Assembly (NCBI RefSeq): GCF_051106095.1
Contig: NC_135783.1
Coordinates: 203,451,472-203,515,471 of the forward strand
Reading direction: 5' to 3'
Length of the DNA stretch: 64,000 bases
From: Pogona vitticeps
Taxonomy: Eukaryota > Chordata > Lepidosauria > Squamata > Agamidae
This document shows, piece by piece, positions 25,220 through 36,959 of the stretch. Each line of letters starts with the position of its first letter. Positions within the stretch are counted from its first letter, which is position 1. The notes under the pieces were generated by a model. That model was not told where the DNA came from, did not search any database, and saw nothing but the letters and a program-made list of their open reading frames with translations. The translations under genes and the position numbers were made by a program.

Positions 25220-25960
25220 AATATATAAGATAAATCTTTAGGTTAAAGGATTAGCTAGAAAAAAATGGGGAATAAAGAGCAAATAAAAGAAGTGTCAGGA
25301 GAAGATGAAATATCTTGGCATTTAATTATCTTGTTATTCAATTAGAACAGTAACAATTTTATTACTGGAAGCAGAAGAACAGGCAGATTTACATGCTATG
25401 GGAATGTGATCTGGGAGAAAAAAATAAGCTGTAAGTGCTTGGAAAAATATGTAGAACATTAGAATGTGTTAATAAGGATAAAAGAGAAATTTTAAAAGTT
25501 AGTGTGGAGATGGTACCTAACTTCAGTGGAACTTAATCAAATACTGTACATTACAAGTGTTCTAAGATGCCCTGGAGAGGGTGTCAGAAAATAGGCACTT
25601 ATTTTCGTATGTGGTGGGAATGCGTGTATATTAAAGAACAATATAGTGATTAAAGTGCTATTTTAGGACACGCTCTTTGGCAATTTTTTTAATGAAATAA
25701 GCAATTAAAATCCACCTGTATGTCCTAAAATAGCACTTTAATCACTATTTGAAAAGGAGATAGAGAAGCCGGCAATATAATTTTGGAACAGGAAAGGGGC
25801 CCCAGAATGGTAAATGGTTTAAGTCATCACTCCCTAGTGGCCCCATGGGTGTGGTGCACTGTGTGTGTGGTTTTTTTCCCCTTTTAGTTTTGTTTACTAG
25901 ATGTTTTAATGTTTATTAGTTGTTGCAAAATTGAAGTAAATTTAAACAGGAAAAGAAAGT
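25220..25960 (+). mobile_element. L1-type LINE, ORF2 C-terminal fragment
   Basis: A-rich plus strand whose decayed translation includes GCQKIGTYFRMWWECVYIK near 25,580-25,640, the Cys/His-rich C-terminus of L1 ORF2. It is interrupted by a 106-bp hairpin MITE at 25,643-25,748 and carries stops, so it is an old copy. Confidence 0.65.
25643..25748. mobile_element. Hairpin MITE inside the L1 fragment
   Basis: Two perfect 28-base inverted arms (ATAGTGATTAAAGTGCTATT... and its complement) flank about 50 AT-rich bases. Size and symmetry are those of a MITE. Confidence 0.75.
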
Positions 25961-25964
25961 AGTG

Positions 25965-27420
25965 ATGCCGTTTCATTAGTTATTCCTTTCTCTTTCATTT
26001 TCCTCCTCCTTTTCTGTCTTCCCAGTGGCTTACATCCTCTATTTTTTGTATGGGTTTTCTTCATTATAAAATTAACCCTCACTTCCTTTTTTGCCTGTTG
26101 TCCTTTTGAAAACAATATATTTCTTAAAACTGATTTCCTTTTTCTTCTAATTGTTTATTCTTTGCCATACTTCTGTGCCTTTCTGAACTCTTTCCACAGC
26201 AGTTGGCTCATTTCCCTGCTATGAATCAGTTGCAGTTTGTTCTTATTTCAGTTACTAAGTTGGCTTTGCCTTCTATGCTTTTTAATAAACTACTTTGTTA
26301 TTGTTGTTTCTCTTCGTTCTCATCTTGTTTAATACTTTGATTTGCATTCATCCAATGCTGCTGGTTGAGCTATTGATAATTCATTCAAGAAATCCTGAAC
26401 AGATCTTCAAGTGTGATTTTAATATTACATTTTTAATCTTTGATTTCCTCTCCCAGGTCAATGCTATTATTCCTCCAAATTTTGAATTTGTTTTAATATT
26501 CCTCTTTTACAAAACTACTCTTGATTCTTCATATGGCCCAGTCTCCCTTTCTTTCTTGTTTGCTTGAATGTGTTCTCCAAATTATAACATTTTTAAAAAA
26601 AAAATAAATTCTTTTATCCTTATCCGTGTAGCAGACATGTTTATCATTCAACTGATACCACTTTATTTTCCATATAAAATGTTATGGATCTAAACAACAG
26701 CAGAAACATCCCATCCTTTTTCTTGATGAAAGCTTTGCTGTTGATACCAATGATAAACCTTCATTTGTCTAGTCTACTGCTGTGGCCTGATTTTATCTTA
26801 CTTTCCCAATCACATTTAAAAGTTTCTACCAATAGTTTTCTCTTTACCTGCTGCATATACTCCCACCCTCTGCAGAAGATCACCACCTTCTTGTAGACTC
26901 AATTCTATTGTATCACAGCTCCTTAAACAAGAGATTGTGGCTCTTTCAAAATCCCTTTTCTTCATGTTCACTTGTAGAATATTGCTAATAATCATTATAT
27001 CTGTGAATTCTGACCATGCCTGAAGTCTGATTTCTTATCTCAATTTTGTCTATCCAGTTTCCATCTGAAACATCTTGCTTTTGTTTTGAGTTCTGTCGCT
27101 TGGTTTATTTTTTGTTTCCGCAGATAGAAGTTTTTCAGTTTTTGCTTTCTCTTCAATAGTTATTTGTTCACATTCAGTTTAAGAGTCTGTTACTTTTCCT
27201 AACATGTATATATCTACTTCCTTCTGGATATCTTTCATTTCTGACTTCTTTATCTATTCTTCCCCCATCTTTGCATACTTCTTTTCCTCTCCCCTGCTTT
27301 ACAAACCTCACCTTCCGTTCTCCATTTGCTTTTGTGCTTCTTTTCCTATTGTTCCTTAAGCAGGTGGAACTCATAAACTGTTAAATCTATGCCATTATTT
27401 ACCAGCTGATATTCATTACA
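25965..27420 (-). mobile_element. Possible decayed L1 ORF1 region
   Basis: A long pyrimidine-rich plus strand, so A/G-rich on the minus strand, with Lys/Glu/Arg-rich broken frames (for example around 27,174-27,374). This asymmetry is typical of L1. There is no diagnostic motif, so the call is tentative. Confidence 0.3.
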
Positions 27421-28730
27421 TTCATTCCTTTATTATTATTATTTTAAATCTTAAAAAGGTTTTCCTTCCTCTAATTTCTATTTTTCATACTCTATTCCTT
27501 GTCTAAATCAGATAGTAAACCCACCGGAAGGCTTTACTTTCTATGCATTGTGCACAGTACTTATTTTTAAGATTCTTCACAAGAACTATTATTATTAATA
27601 CATGAGAACTTTTAAGACATATGTGATCACCTTACTTAAGTTACAAAATGTACTCACTTTCATTTAACAATATTGACTTTACCTTGGAAAATAATTTCTG
27701 TACCCTACCTCTGCTACCTATCATTTTCAAATTAGCTTTAATTACCCCATACCAAATGTCTTTTTAGAAACTGGGTAAACAGTCAATGTGGAGGGTATTT
27801 TCTATTCTCTTTGCATAATTTGCTCTCTGTGTGTCTTGAGCTCCTCCCCAGTGATCAATCATAGCTCCATGCAAAGTGTTTCATACTTAATGAAGATCAT
27901 GGTTGTCATATCTTGTTTAGATGACACATAAAGATAGGATGGCAGCTAGAAAATTCTGCATCTCTGCAAAGAGGCAGAGAATTGGAGGAATCAGATATCA
28001 CATTATTTTACATGGGTAGTAGACAATACTGTACAAAGGCATTTTTCTTCTGCTGTCTACTGCAGTTTTTGTTACCCTATATAAATTTTATTTACACTTG
28101 TTTAACATAGCATTACAACTGTGTGACTTTATTCTGTAAGTTTTAGAAATGAAGCTCCATATGTAATGACACATCTGCTTCTTAGACTTATTTAAAGCCA
28201 GAACAAAACATCACTATAATGCTGAAATGTCATCATGAGAAAGAGTAACCTTTCCCAATATTTCAAGCTCCCAGACCATGAGTAATCCATTAAGTTGAGC
28301 TCAAAACCAATCATGTAAGTATGGCTCTTTAGCTGCTTGACAATTCCCCTCACTTACAATCCCATGTGGGCAACCAAACCAGAAGGCTTACCCATAGATG
28401 ACATTAGACAAATTTCCTACTACAGGCACATTTTCAAAACAGATGTAGTGGCACATATACAGGAGTCTGCATCATCCTAAGCATTTCTTGCCTGCTCAGA
28501 TAATCCAATGAGAAGACTTACAATGATCAAGTAAACTTGATATCATTGGACCATGTAGTAAAGTCCAGCCGTGTTAAGTTAAAGAGACATATTGGGGACG
28601 TATCAGAATGCATTAAGCAATTCTCCCAGAATTTTTAAACTAAGCTTCAAGAGTATCATTCATTGAGAAAAGCCAGACCTCTGGTTTAATTTGTTTCCTA
28701 ATCCATTCAATATTTACTTATAACAAAATA
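27420..28730. other. Intergenic, nothing recognised
   Basis: AT-rich sequence without exon, RNA gene or repeat that I can name. Confidence 0.5.
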
Positions 28731-28734
28731 CCGG

Positions 28735-28791
28735 AATGAGATTTGGTGCCTAGTGTGATTTGGTAAATCACACTAGGTACCAAATCTCATT
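28735..28791. repeat. 57-base near-perfect palindrome
   Basis: Arms of 27 bases (AATGAGATTTGGTGCCTAGT...) with one mismatch and a 3-base loop. Confidence 0.9.
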
Positions 28792-29030
28792 GTGGTAAAT
28801 CCCATTTTGGTGAATCATGCTAGAGTAGACCTGTTGAATGGGGATTTAGTGAGCCAATGCCTTTGTACATTCCAGATTCAAACAGGCCTACTTTAGTTGC
28901 AACTTTCTATGCTAAAATAAATCCCAGTTAGAATATGCCAATTTGAATCAACAGAACTAATGGAGTAGTTGACTCACTAAATCCCCATGGATTCAATGGG
29001 CCTGCTCTAGGGCAATTTACTACATTAGAA
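28792..29030. mobile_element. MITE-like element with about 50-base inverted arms
   Basis: The left arm (28,809-28,858) and the complement of the right arm (28,968-29,020) share GAATGGGGATTTAGTGAG-type sequence with scattered mismatches. It sits directly beside the palindrome at 28,735 and may form one nested unit with it. Confidence 0.6.
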
Positions 29031-29584
29031 AACAAGATTTTGGCCATTCTGTATCAAGTTCAATAAAATCCTAACTCCCATCTCAAGAATCCAGTCAACC
29101 TTCAACCCTTAGCCTTTTTCAAAAGGTTACATAAGTGATCAAGTCAAGTAGTTTGAAGTGCAATCCATCTTTTAGCAGGAAGATGAGAGAAGTGTGTGTG
29201 CGTGTAGAGTGTGAGTTCAGTCACCATTGGCTCTAGCTCCATCCACTAATGGTTTCAAACCCACCCACTGCCATCATGTCCCCCAATAGATTATCTCAAG
29301 GGAATGCAACCAGCTACCCCAAAAAGGTCTGCTTACCATGCTTTAAATGGTGCTTCATTGGTTAAAGTATTACAGTGTGAGGCAAATGGGCTTTGAACAA
29401 TGTGCTTCCTCTAGCAAGAGTCCTGCAGTGATATTTCTTTCTACACCCCCAAATGCTTGGTTGCCTACATTATGAAAGGAAGGAGGAATTAAACTTAGGT
29501 TTTATGGTATGAATCCAAGGTCAATTCCCTAAGTACCAAGGGGGTCTTAATTTAAGAAATATGGGGTGGGGAACAAGCATTGTA

Positions 29585-30019
29585 CAGTGGTGCCTCGCTT
29601 AACGAGCACACCATATAACTACAAATTCACATAGCGATCTCTTTTTTGAGATCGCTAACGTGATCGCATACCGATGGTCTCTATGGCCAAAAATCGCATT
29701 GCGATGATCGTTAAGCGTTTCGCTTACCGATCTTCGCATTGCGATGTTGGGAAATCAGCTGTTTGGTGGTTCCAAAATGGCCACCGGGCGACTCAAAATG
29801 GCAGCCGCAACCATTTTCGCACCCTGCCCTCGATTACCGAGGGTGCGAAAATGGCGGTGCTATGAGGAAACATCGCTTAACGGTGAGTTTAGCAGCCACT
29901 GGAACGCATTAAACTAAGTTTAATGCGTTCCTATGGCATTTTCCTATCCGTACAGCGATGTTTCCCCATAGCAATGGTTAATCCGGAACGGATTAGCCTC
30001 GCTATGTGGGGCACCACTG
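29585..30019. mobile_element. Tigger/pogo-like MITE
   Basis: Terminal inverted repeats CAGTGGTGCC...GGCACCACTG with TA on both sides, 435 bp. Inside are further inverted pairs, including CATTTTCGCACCCT / AGGGTGCGAAAATG and GCATTAAACTAAGTTTAATGC-like symmetry. TA duplication and the CAGTGGTGCCTCGCTTAACG end fit the pogo/Tigger branch of Tc1-mariner. No transposase remains. Confidence 0.8.
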
Positions 30020-30024
30020 TATTT

Positions 30025-31568
30025 CAAGAAACGGTCATGCTTAAAAATGTACTTTCGATGGAAGATAACAGTATGGTCCTAATTGTCACACATCCATTTT
30101 CACTAACTTGTAATTTGCACAGGATGAAGACACGCAAGCTAGGCACAGCCCATCCACTCTCACATTGGCCTGGCATCCTTCCATACAAGGACGGACAGAT
30201 TGAAATATGATTCCACATTATGCTCTGGGGATTCTTTCATATGCAGTCTCTACACTCCTGCAGAGAACAATCATTCTCTCTGCTTGTACACAGAAGACCA
30301 CCTGCTGTAACTTATTGCTTAAGAATATTGATCATTCATACATAAATAATCTGGACACGATATATTTTATTCCCTTAACAATTACAAATAATAAAAGAAA
30401 TCCTAAAATTCTTTAGAAAACAACACAGTTGAAAAATGTTAGTTTTATGTAATTATTGGAGCTTTACTAATCTATTTATCTGGATTGGCAGAAATGTGAA
30501 CGGCACATACCTCTCAAAATACTATATATTTTGTGAATATCAGCTCATAGCTGACTTCACAAAAGAATGTACTGTAGACAATTTTACTTTGAAATTGTCA
30601 TTTTACTTTCTTACCAGTATGAAAGACCAATTCCTAAGCTGACACAAAATAGCCTTATACTTTGTATAGGAACACACGTCTTTGTTAAATTAAGTATACC
30701 TTTGCAAGATGGTTGCACATCCTTGTAGTTAATTATGCAGTTTCTTACCCTTCTGAGGTTCTTTCCCTATAGTCAGTGTCATTCTCTGGCCTGATGATGT
30801 TCCTCAGTTTGGTACTTTAGCAGCCAAGAATGCTTTTTGGGGTCACAGTGTCCTTGATCACTAAGCCTATAATCACGAGTTTTCTTTTAGCTTTGAAGCA
30901 ACCATTGCCACAGCAAGATACACAATGCTTATAGGCTGAGAACTGAAACATCTAGGTGGAACTGAAGAATAGGATAAGAGCAGTCTCCCTTCGGAATTAC
31001 TGAATGTTGATATTGTGCTACTGCAAAGGGTTATTTTTAAACTACAAGGTAAGATCTGGTTGATAATTCCGCTGAGAAATAGATGACATTATACAGCATT
31101 GTATATGAAGCATCTACAGACATGGAGATGGAAAGGAGACTCAGTAACATGTCAGTGTCTGGAAAGAAAGGTATGGTGTTGGTGGTTCTCTGGTTAGACT
31201 CCTGGTGCTCTTGATAGCAGCTCCTTTACAGGTAAGATCACAATTCTGTCACTAGGACACTACTCCTGCATCAATTGGGGGCAATTTTTAATCTATAAAG
31301 TCATATATGATCAGTTAATCTGTCCAGTTAATCAGCTGAGCACTGCCACCCTACTACTTTCTCAGTCAGATGTGTTGCATCATTGACAGAAAGGTAAAAA
31401 TCTCAAAAACAAACAAAAACAACCCTTAGATGGACTATTTGAAGAGATGGAGAGAATGTATGTTTCACAAGATTTCCAGGTTCTCAGCCCTTTTTGCCAG
31501 TATATATGAATACCTACCAAGAAATTTTAACTTCTATGTCAGTAAAAATGCCTGCATGAATACTAGTG
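30025..31568. other. Intergenic, nothing recognised
   Basis: AT-rich sequence with short open frames lacking support. No repeat family named. Confidence 0.5.
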
Positions 31569-31576
31569 GTCTAAAA

Positions 31577-31680
31577 TCGGGATCCCCAACCCCTGATCCG
31601 CAGCCTGGTACCTGGCCATGCGTGAGTGTACGCCCCCCCCGTGCATGGACCCCACCTCCCCAACTGGTTGGGGACCACCG
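31577..31680. mobile_element. hAT-type MITE with 8-bp target duplication
   Basis: Ends resemble the CAGTGGTCCCCAACC family (left GGATCCCCAACC, right GGTTGGGGACCACCG). The 8-mer GTCTAAAA occurs at 31,569-31,576 and 31,681-31,688, an exact hAT-style duplication. 104 bp. Confidence 0.85.
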
Positions 31681-31902
31681 GTCTAAAAGACTAGGATGGG
31701 AAAGGTGTCAGGGAAGAGGAAACTCTTGTCTATGAAAGCTCACATTAAAAGTTAGCCTTTAAGATGCCACCAAGTTTTTGTCTTTTGGCACTTTTTATTT
31801 TTTATCTTGTTCTTATCCAAAATAAGAGAGGAAGGGATTTAAAAATTGCAGTAATTGGTTGCACAACATTTATAGAAACACCAAATGGTGAGCCAGGAGC
31901 TG

Positions 31903-32047
31903 TTAGAGGAGAGGTGCACATCTGTGGCCCTCTAGATATTTTGGGCCTATACTTTCTATCACTCCTAGGGAGCACAGCCAATGCTGAGGGATTAGCAGAG
32001 CTACAGTCTAAAACACCAGCCTGGCTACGAGTTTGCCACCCCTTTGC
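31903..32047. mobile_element. Probable MITE relic of the 'acaactcccag' type
   Basis: Contains TGTGGCCCTCTAGATATTTTGGGC and CAATGCTGAGGGATTAGCAG with imperfectly complementary ends. Similar pieces recur at about 38,862-38,960 and 49,910-49,975. Boundaries uncertain. Confidence 0.45.
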
Positions 32048-32400
32048 TAGAAGATCCATCAGGAGTTCAATTCTGTATGCCAGAATTCCTTAAATTAGAA
32101 CTATGCTAGCTAGTCCAGAATAGTGAGCTATTGGAAGCAATCAAATATTGCACCATTTACTAGAATGTTTCATCTCACAAACTGCTGGTGCATAACAATG
32201 TTTCCCAGGATTTGTCTATGGCCAAAATCCATATGCAATAATATTAAAAATTGTGGAAAACTAGAAACTCTGTAAGTACAACGAATAGATACCAGGAGCA
32301 TGGAAGAGTCATACTTTATCAATAAATTCAATTTACTGTATGCATTTCAAAGACAAATCAATGAAGAAAGAATATACTCCGTGATGATACAGCTAAATTT

Positions 32401-32537
32401 CTAGGCATTTTTATCGGAATCCTCAGAACTTTCTTCACTTTCTGTCTCACTGTCATCTGTGTTGCTGGTATCCTCTTCACTGTCGTCACTGCTCCCTTCT
32501 CCAGTTTCTTCATCTTCGTTAGCAGCACACTCATTTT
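32401..32537 (-). CDS. ERICH2: ERICH2 last exon, acidic C-terminus and stop
   Basis: Acceptor TCCATCTTAG. It encodes ENECAANEDEETGEGSSD and then SEEDTSNTDDSETESEES, ending SDKNA and TAG at 32,403-32,401. The run of Glu, Asp and Ser with possible CK2 sites (SxxE/D) is in keeping with the family name. I saw no convincing AATAAA close downstream, so the 3' UTR end is not assigned. Confidence 0.82.
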
Positions 32538-32825
32538 CTAAGATGGAAATTCAAAAGAGGCACGCTTTAAATCAGCTTATCCCCCTGCGGATATGGGTGT
32601 TCTACTATATAAACTGATTAATATTTACTAAGTACAACAACAGTATGTTAACACTTCAATAACTCCTTTAAAAAAAGTCAGTTTTCTTTTTTCAAAAAAG
32701 TACACTTGATCTCCCATTGGATAATTAATCAAGGATTTAGGATCACTGATTGGGATCTGCCTATAGTCATCTCTCTTCTTTGGAAGAGGGAACAGTCATA
32801 TTCTATTGCCACACCCGCCAATGAC

Positions 32826-32928
32826 TTACTACTGCTCTCCCAGGGACTGGGAGGCTTCAAAGTATTAAGGGGAAAAAAAGCTGTCTTAAAACTTGGAAGC
32901 CTCCCAGTCCCTGGGAGAGCAGTAGTAA
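32826..32928. mobile_element. Hairpin MITE with perfect 33-base arms
   Basis: Arms TTACTACTGCTCTCCCAGGG... and its exact complement, separated by 37 bases, in an ERICH2 last intron. Perfect arms suggest recent arrival or hairpin-driven correction. Confidence 0.8.
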
Positions 32929-34078
32929 ATCCTTTTGCCCTAATAATCAGGGTGAGAAAGGGGATGGAAAAGGCTCATATATGGGGCTGAGTGGATGTAT
33001 AGATGTATTACGGTTTTGCTTAAGAATCTGAAATATATTTTTGCTTTGTCAAAGGCTAGCACTTAGACCACAGGTGGGAAACATGCAACCGATGAGCAGC
33101 TGGAAGCCTCCTTGGGCGCAAATGGAACTTCCTTACCACCTTCAAATTTTTAATTTTCTTAAAGAAAAGATGTATTGTTTCAAAAGTCCCCTTATGCCTT
33201 CTAGACAAAATAGGATGCAGTTTTGCCATGTTAACACCCCCATCCCAACATACCTGCTTCCCACACCTCCCAATTCATGAGTTTTTATATTTATTTACAA
33301 CCATTACAGGGCACAAGGGAATTTTTCATTTAAAACAGGATTTTAAAAATATTTTTTAAAGACATAGGCATTTTGAGAACACACATGATTTCCCAAAGTC
33401 CAAGGATGGGCTTATTCCAACCCCACACCTCTGGAGATCGCCCAATCCTGCTGAAAACATCTGGAGATGTCTCCAGGGAACTATGCATCTAGAATGAGTA
33501 TTTGCTCACTTCCTAGAGTGTTACCACGTCTTTAGCAGTGGTCTTCAGACCACAATAGAGAATACTAGCCTTATATGAATTGCAATTGGCTGTTTCACAC
33601 AACACCCTGCTACAGCAGTATTCCACCAGCATTGTCAATGTGAAGGGTGGAGATAAGGGGACTCCAAACTGGCAACTTACACGGACTAGTGAATGGTTTC
33701 CAACTGTGGGACACATAAGTTGAATCCAGTTGTGGCTTTGTTCAGACAGAAAATACTTCTACTTGTGCAGATGGGGCACCCAATTTTTAGTCTCTACCCA
33801 ATGTAGCAACCTACATTCCATGGGCAGCTGTTACTAAGGGTTTAGAGAGCCTCCCAGAATGATAGAAGAAATATGGAAAACAGCAGCAGAAACTAGGAAA
33901 ATTGGGGATCCCATCTTGCATGAGAACAAAAACCTTTCAGTAATAACCAACCCACCATGGATGGGCTTGTGGGCATGCCAAAAGAAAAAGAAGAGAAACA
34001 AGGCCATTATCTAGCTCCATTGAGAGATGGAATGTTTGTTTTGCTCTTCTACAATTCAATTTTGGTCCTCAATCCTGA

Positions 34079-34352
34079 GTGCTCACTGGAAGGACAGATC
34101 CTGAAGCTGAGGTTCCAGTACTTTGGCCATCTCATGAGAGAGAAGACTCCCTGGAAAAGACCCTGATGATGGGAAAGTGTGAAGGCAAGAGGAGAAGGGG
34201 ATGACAGAGGATGAGATGGCTGGATAGTGTCATCAAAGGGACCAACATGAATCTGACCCAACTCCGGGAGGCAGTGGAAGACAGGAGGGCCTGGCATGCT
34301 CTGGTCCATGGGATCACGAAGAATCAGACATGACTTAACGACTAAACAACAA
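34079..34352 (+). mobile_element. RTE-BovB LINE 3' end
   Basis: Plus-strand copy from TGAGTGCTCACTGGAAGGAC through TTTGGCCATCTCATGAGAG, AAGACCCTGATGATGGGAAA, AGGCAAGAGGAGAAGGGGAT and GACATGACTTAACGACTAAACAAC. 5'-truncated. It overlaps the part seen at 2,174-2,346 on the other strand. Confidence 0.93.
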
Positions 34353-34866
34353 CAACCAATACTTCAAGTATTTCCATCCCAAATGATTATTTTGGAAAGT
34401 TTGTACCCTTAAGAACTAGTCCCTAAGGTTACCTTTTTCCTCAATCCCTTCCCATCTTCCCTTTTCCTTTGCTGGTGCTTTCAACAAAGAAACAAGATCT
34501 TCTCATCATACCTATATACTTATTGTAACAAACACCATTGACACATAGTCTGGAAGTTGAGTCATGACAACTGGACTTCTTCCTTATTAGGTTGAAACAT
34601 TGCGCTACTCAGCCAAGTAGCTTTTTCAATCTGAGGAGAGTTGGTAGGAGACCCCTGATATATACTCTATGTTGATTTCATTTCCCCCTGGTCTGAATAG
34701 GCTCATTAGATGGACAAAGGACTGGGGGTGAGTGAAAATCCCACTTCTGCAATCCTTCTCTACCCATTGTCATGGATCCTTGACAGTGGTCTTTCTGGTG
34801 TGTGTGGTATTGATCTTTCTGGGTATGGATGAAAGGGCAGCATGATAAACAGGAGACAGATTGTAT

Positions 34867-35905
34867 CTAAGGCCTCCACCCGTTAAGTGAGGGACTTTCT
34901 ACATGCACATGTATGGCCTTCCTGACCTCTCTCTCATACCACCTATTTTCTCGGTCCAAAATGAGTACATCTTGGTCATCAAATGAGTGTCCTTTGTCCT
35001 TCAAATGAAGGAACACTGCTGATTGTGGTCCTGGGCCATTGCCCCTCCTGTGCTGGGCCATTCTCCTATTTAGTGGTTGTTTTGGTTCTCCAGTGTAGAG
35101 CTCTGAACACTCCTCTTTGCATTGGACTGCACATACTATATTGCTCCTGTTGTGTTTTGGTGTCCTGTCTTTGAGTGGATGAGTCTCTGCCTTAATGTGT
35201 TCATGGGTTTGAAGTGCATGGGAATTTTGGTCTTTACCAAAAATCCTTTTAAATTTTTCAGACACACCCACAATATAAGGAAGGACCAGGTTCTTCCATC
35301 AGCTCTGAGTCTCAGACTGTTCCATTGTCCTGTTGGGTCAGGACATTGCCTTGTTAAAGGTCCATTTTGGATATCCACAGGCCTCAAGGGCTGCCTTCAG
35401 ATGTCCATCTTCCTTCTTCATGGCTTCTGTGGAGGTGGGGATGTTTCTTGCTTTGTGGTTTAGCATCCTGGTGACCCCTAATTTGTGTTGCAATAGGTGA
35501 TGAGAGTCAAACTGCAGGTATTGATCAGTGTGTGTAGGTTTTTTGTAGATTTCTATACTTAAGCTGCCATTGGATCCTATGATAACTGTACAGTCCAGGA
35601 AAGCCAGCTGGCTGTCTTTGGTGTCTTCCCTGGTGAACTTGATATTTGGGCCCACTACGTTTATATGGTCTGTGAAGGCCTGTCCTTCTTGAATCTTGAT
35701 CTTCACACAGATGTTGTCATCCCCTGGAAAATGTTTAGTGTCTTCTTTTCCACTTCTTCCATGTATATGTTGGCAACAATGGGTGATACCGGGGAACCCA
35801 TGGCACAGTCATGTTTCTGTCTGTAAAAGTCACCTCTGCAGGTGAAATAAGTGGTGTTCAGACACAGATATATTGACAAATAGTGTGCTTGGGCTGCTGT
35901 ATAAA
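34867..35905 (-). mobile_element. Penelope-like retroelement with GIY-YIG domain, 5'-truncated
   Basis: Three minus-strand blocks occur in the order expected for a Penelope-like element. The first (about 35,703-35,905) has CLNTTYFTCRGDFYRQKH and AMGSPVSPIVANIYMEEVE of the reverse transcriptase. The second (35,338-35,700) has KPTHTDQYLQFDSHH and HKLGVTRMLNHKA of the RT C-terminus. The third (34,867-35,271) has NIVCAVQCKEECSELYTGE and RMAQHRRG, the GIY-YIG-type endonuclease (here with variant ELYTG), then REVRKAIHVH. The frame shifts between blocks, so it is a dead copy. Confidence 0.85.
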
Positions 35906-36277
35906 AGTGTGTGGTGGATACTAATTTTGCTCTGAAAGGAACAATTCTATTACTATATCTTTGGCAGAAAAACTCAACAAGAGTCACTTTAGAGGAAACA
36001 TACAGAATATTGGGCTCCAAGTGTGTACATACTCTTCTGACAATGTTTGAAGTCCACTGTGGAAAGTGTAAAGATTATGGTGTAGTAATATGGAGCAAGC
36101 CTGTGTTTGCTATCAGCATTAATAAAAGAGACATGCTTTCAGAAATTTTACTGATTCATCACTCACCAACTTTAAATCTCAACATGACTGCCCATTTAAG
36201 TACAAGTGGATGCATAATTGTGCAGGGCAACAAATATTAGCAGAACAGCTTGCCATACCTGCAGTTTTCACACTTAC

Positions 36278-36349
36278 CCAACAGTAGTTTTTGCTCAATA
36301 AGTGGAAGAAACTGCTTGGCCTCGGGATTTTCTGGTTCATATATTAGAA
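36278..36349 (-). CDS. ERICH2: ERICH2 exon g
   Basis: A 72-base exon encoding ILIYEPENPEAKQFLPLI and EQKLLL. Acceptor AAACTGTAG, donor TTGG|GTAAGTG. The YEPENPEAK motif with the preceding helix resembles a half tetratricopeptide-like hairpin; that is an inference from pattern. Confidence 0.85.
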
Positions 36350-36713
36350 CTACAGTTTGACAAAAGAGAGGAGGGCATTATTAACGTCTATACCAGGCAA
36401 GAGAAAATGAAAAAGTTTGCAAAAAAGAACTTTATTGGAAATAACGTCTGCTATGAGTATTTCTTTATTTCAATTTCATTTGTTCTGTTATATGAAAGTT
36501 ATGAGACCTTAAGGATGCTAATTTAAATAGGAAATTTTATAAGGCCTGACTGCATGTGCACACAGAACTATTCCACAGCCATTGCCAAAACTTCTAGTAC
36601 TTCTGATAGAGAAGAGAGAGAAAGAGAGAGAGAGAAAGAGAGAGAATATGAGTGCCCCAAGCAATAAATAGCTAGAGAACCTGTTGAAAAATAACCATGA
36701 TGAGTGTTCTGTA

Positions 36714-36959
36714 CAGTGATGCCTCACAAGACTAATGCCTCATGCAATGAAAAGCTCGCAAGACAAAAGCGTTTTGTGATTTTTTTTGGTGACTCGCAAG
36801 ACAAATTTTTCTAAGACCATGCTTGCAAAATGAATTTTTCCTTTTTTGTTTGTTTGTTTTAAATCGCACAACTGTTAGTACCACGCTTTGCAAGATGAAA
36901 TTTTCGCAATACAACACGACTCGCAGAACAAATTAATCTCGTCTTGCGAGGCATCACTG
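36714..36959. mobile_element. Tigger/pogo-like MITE
   Basis: CAGTGATGCCTCACAAGAC...GTCTTGCGAGGCATCACTG between TA dinucleotides, 246 bp, related to but diverged from the copies at 29,585 and 40,104. Confidence 0.8.
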
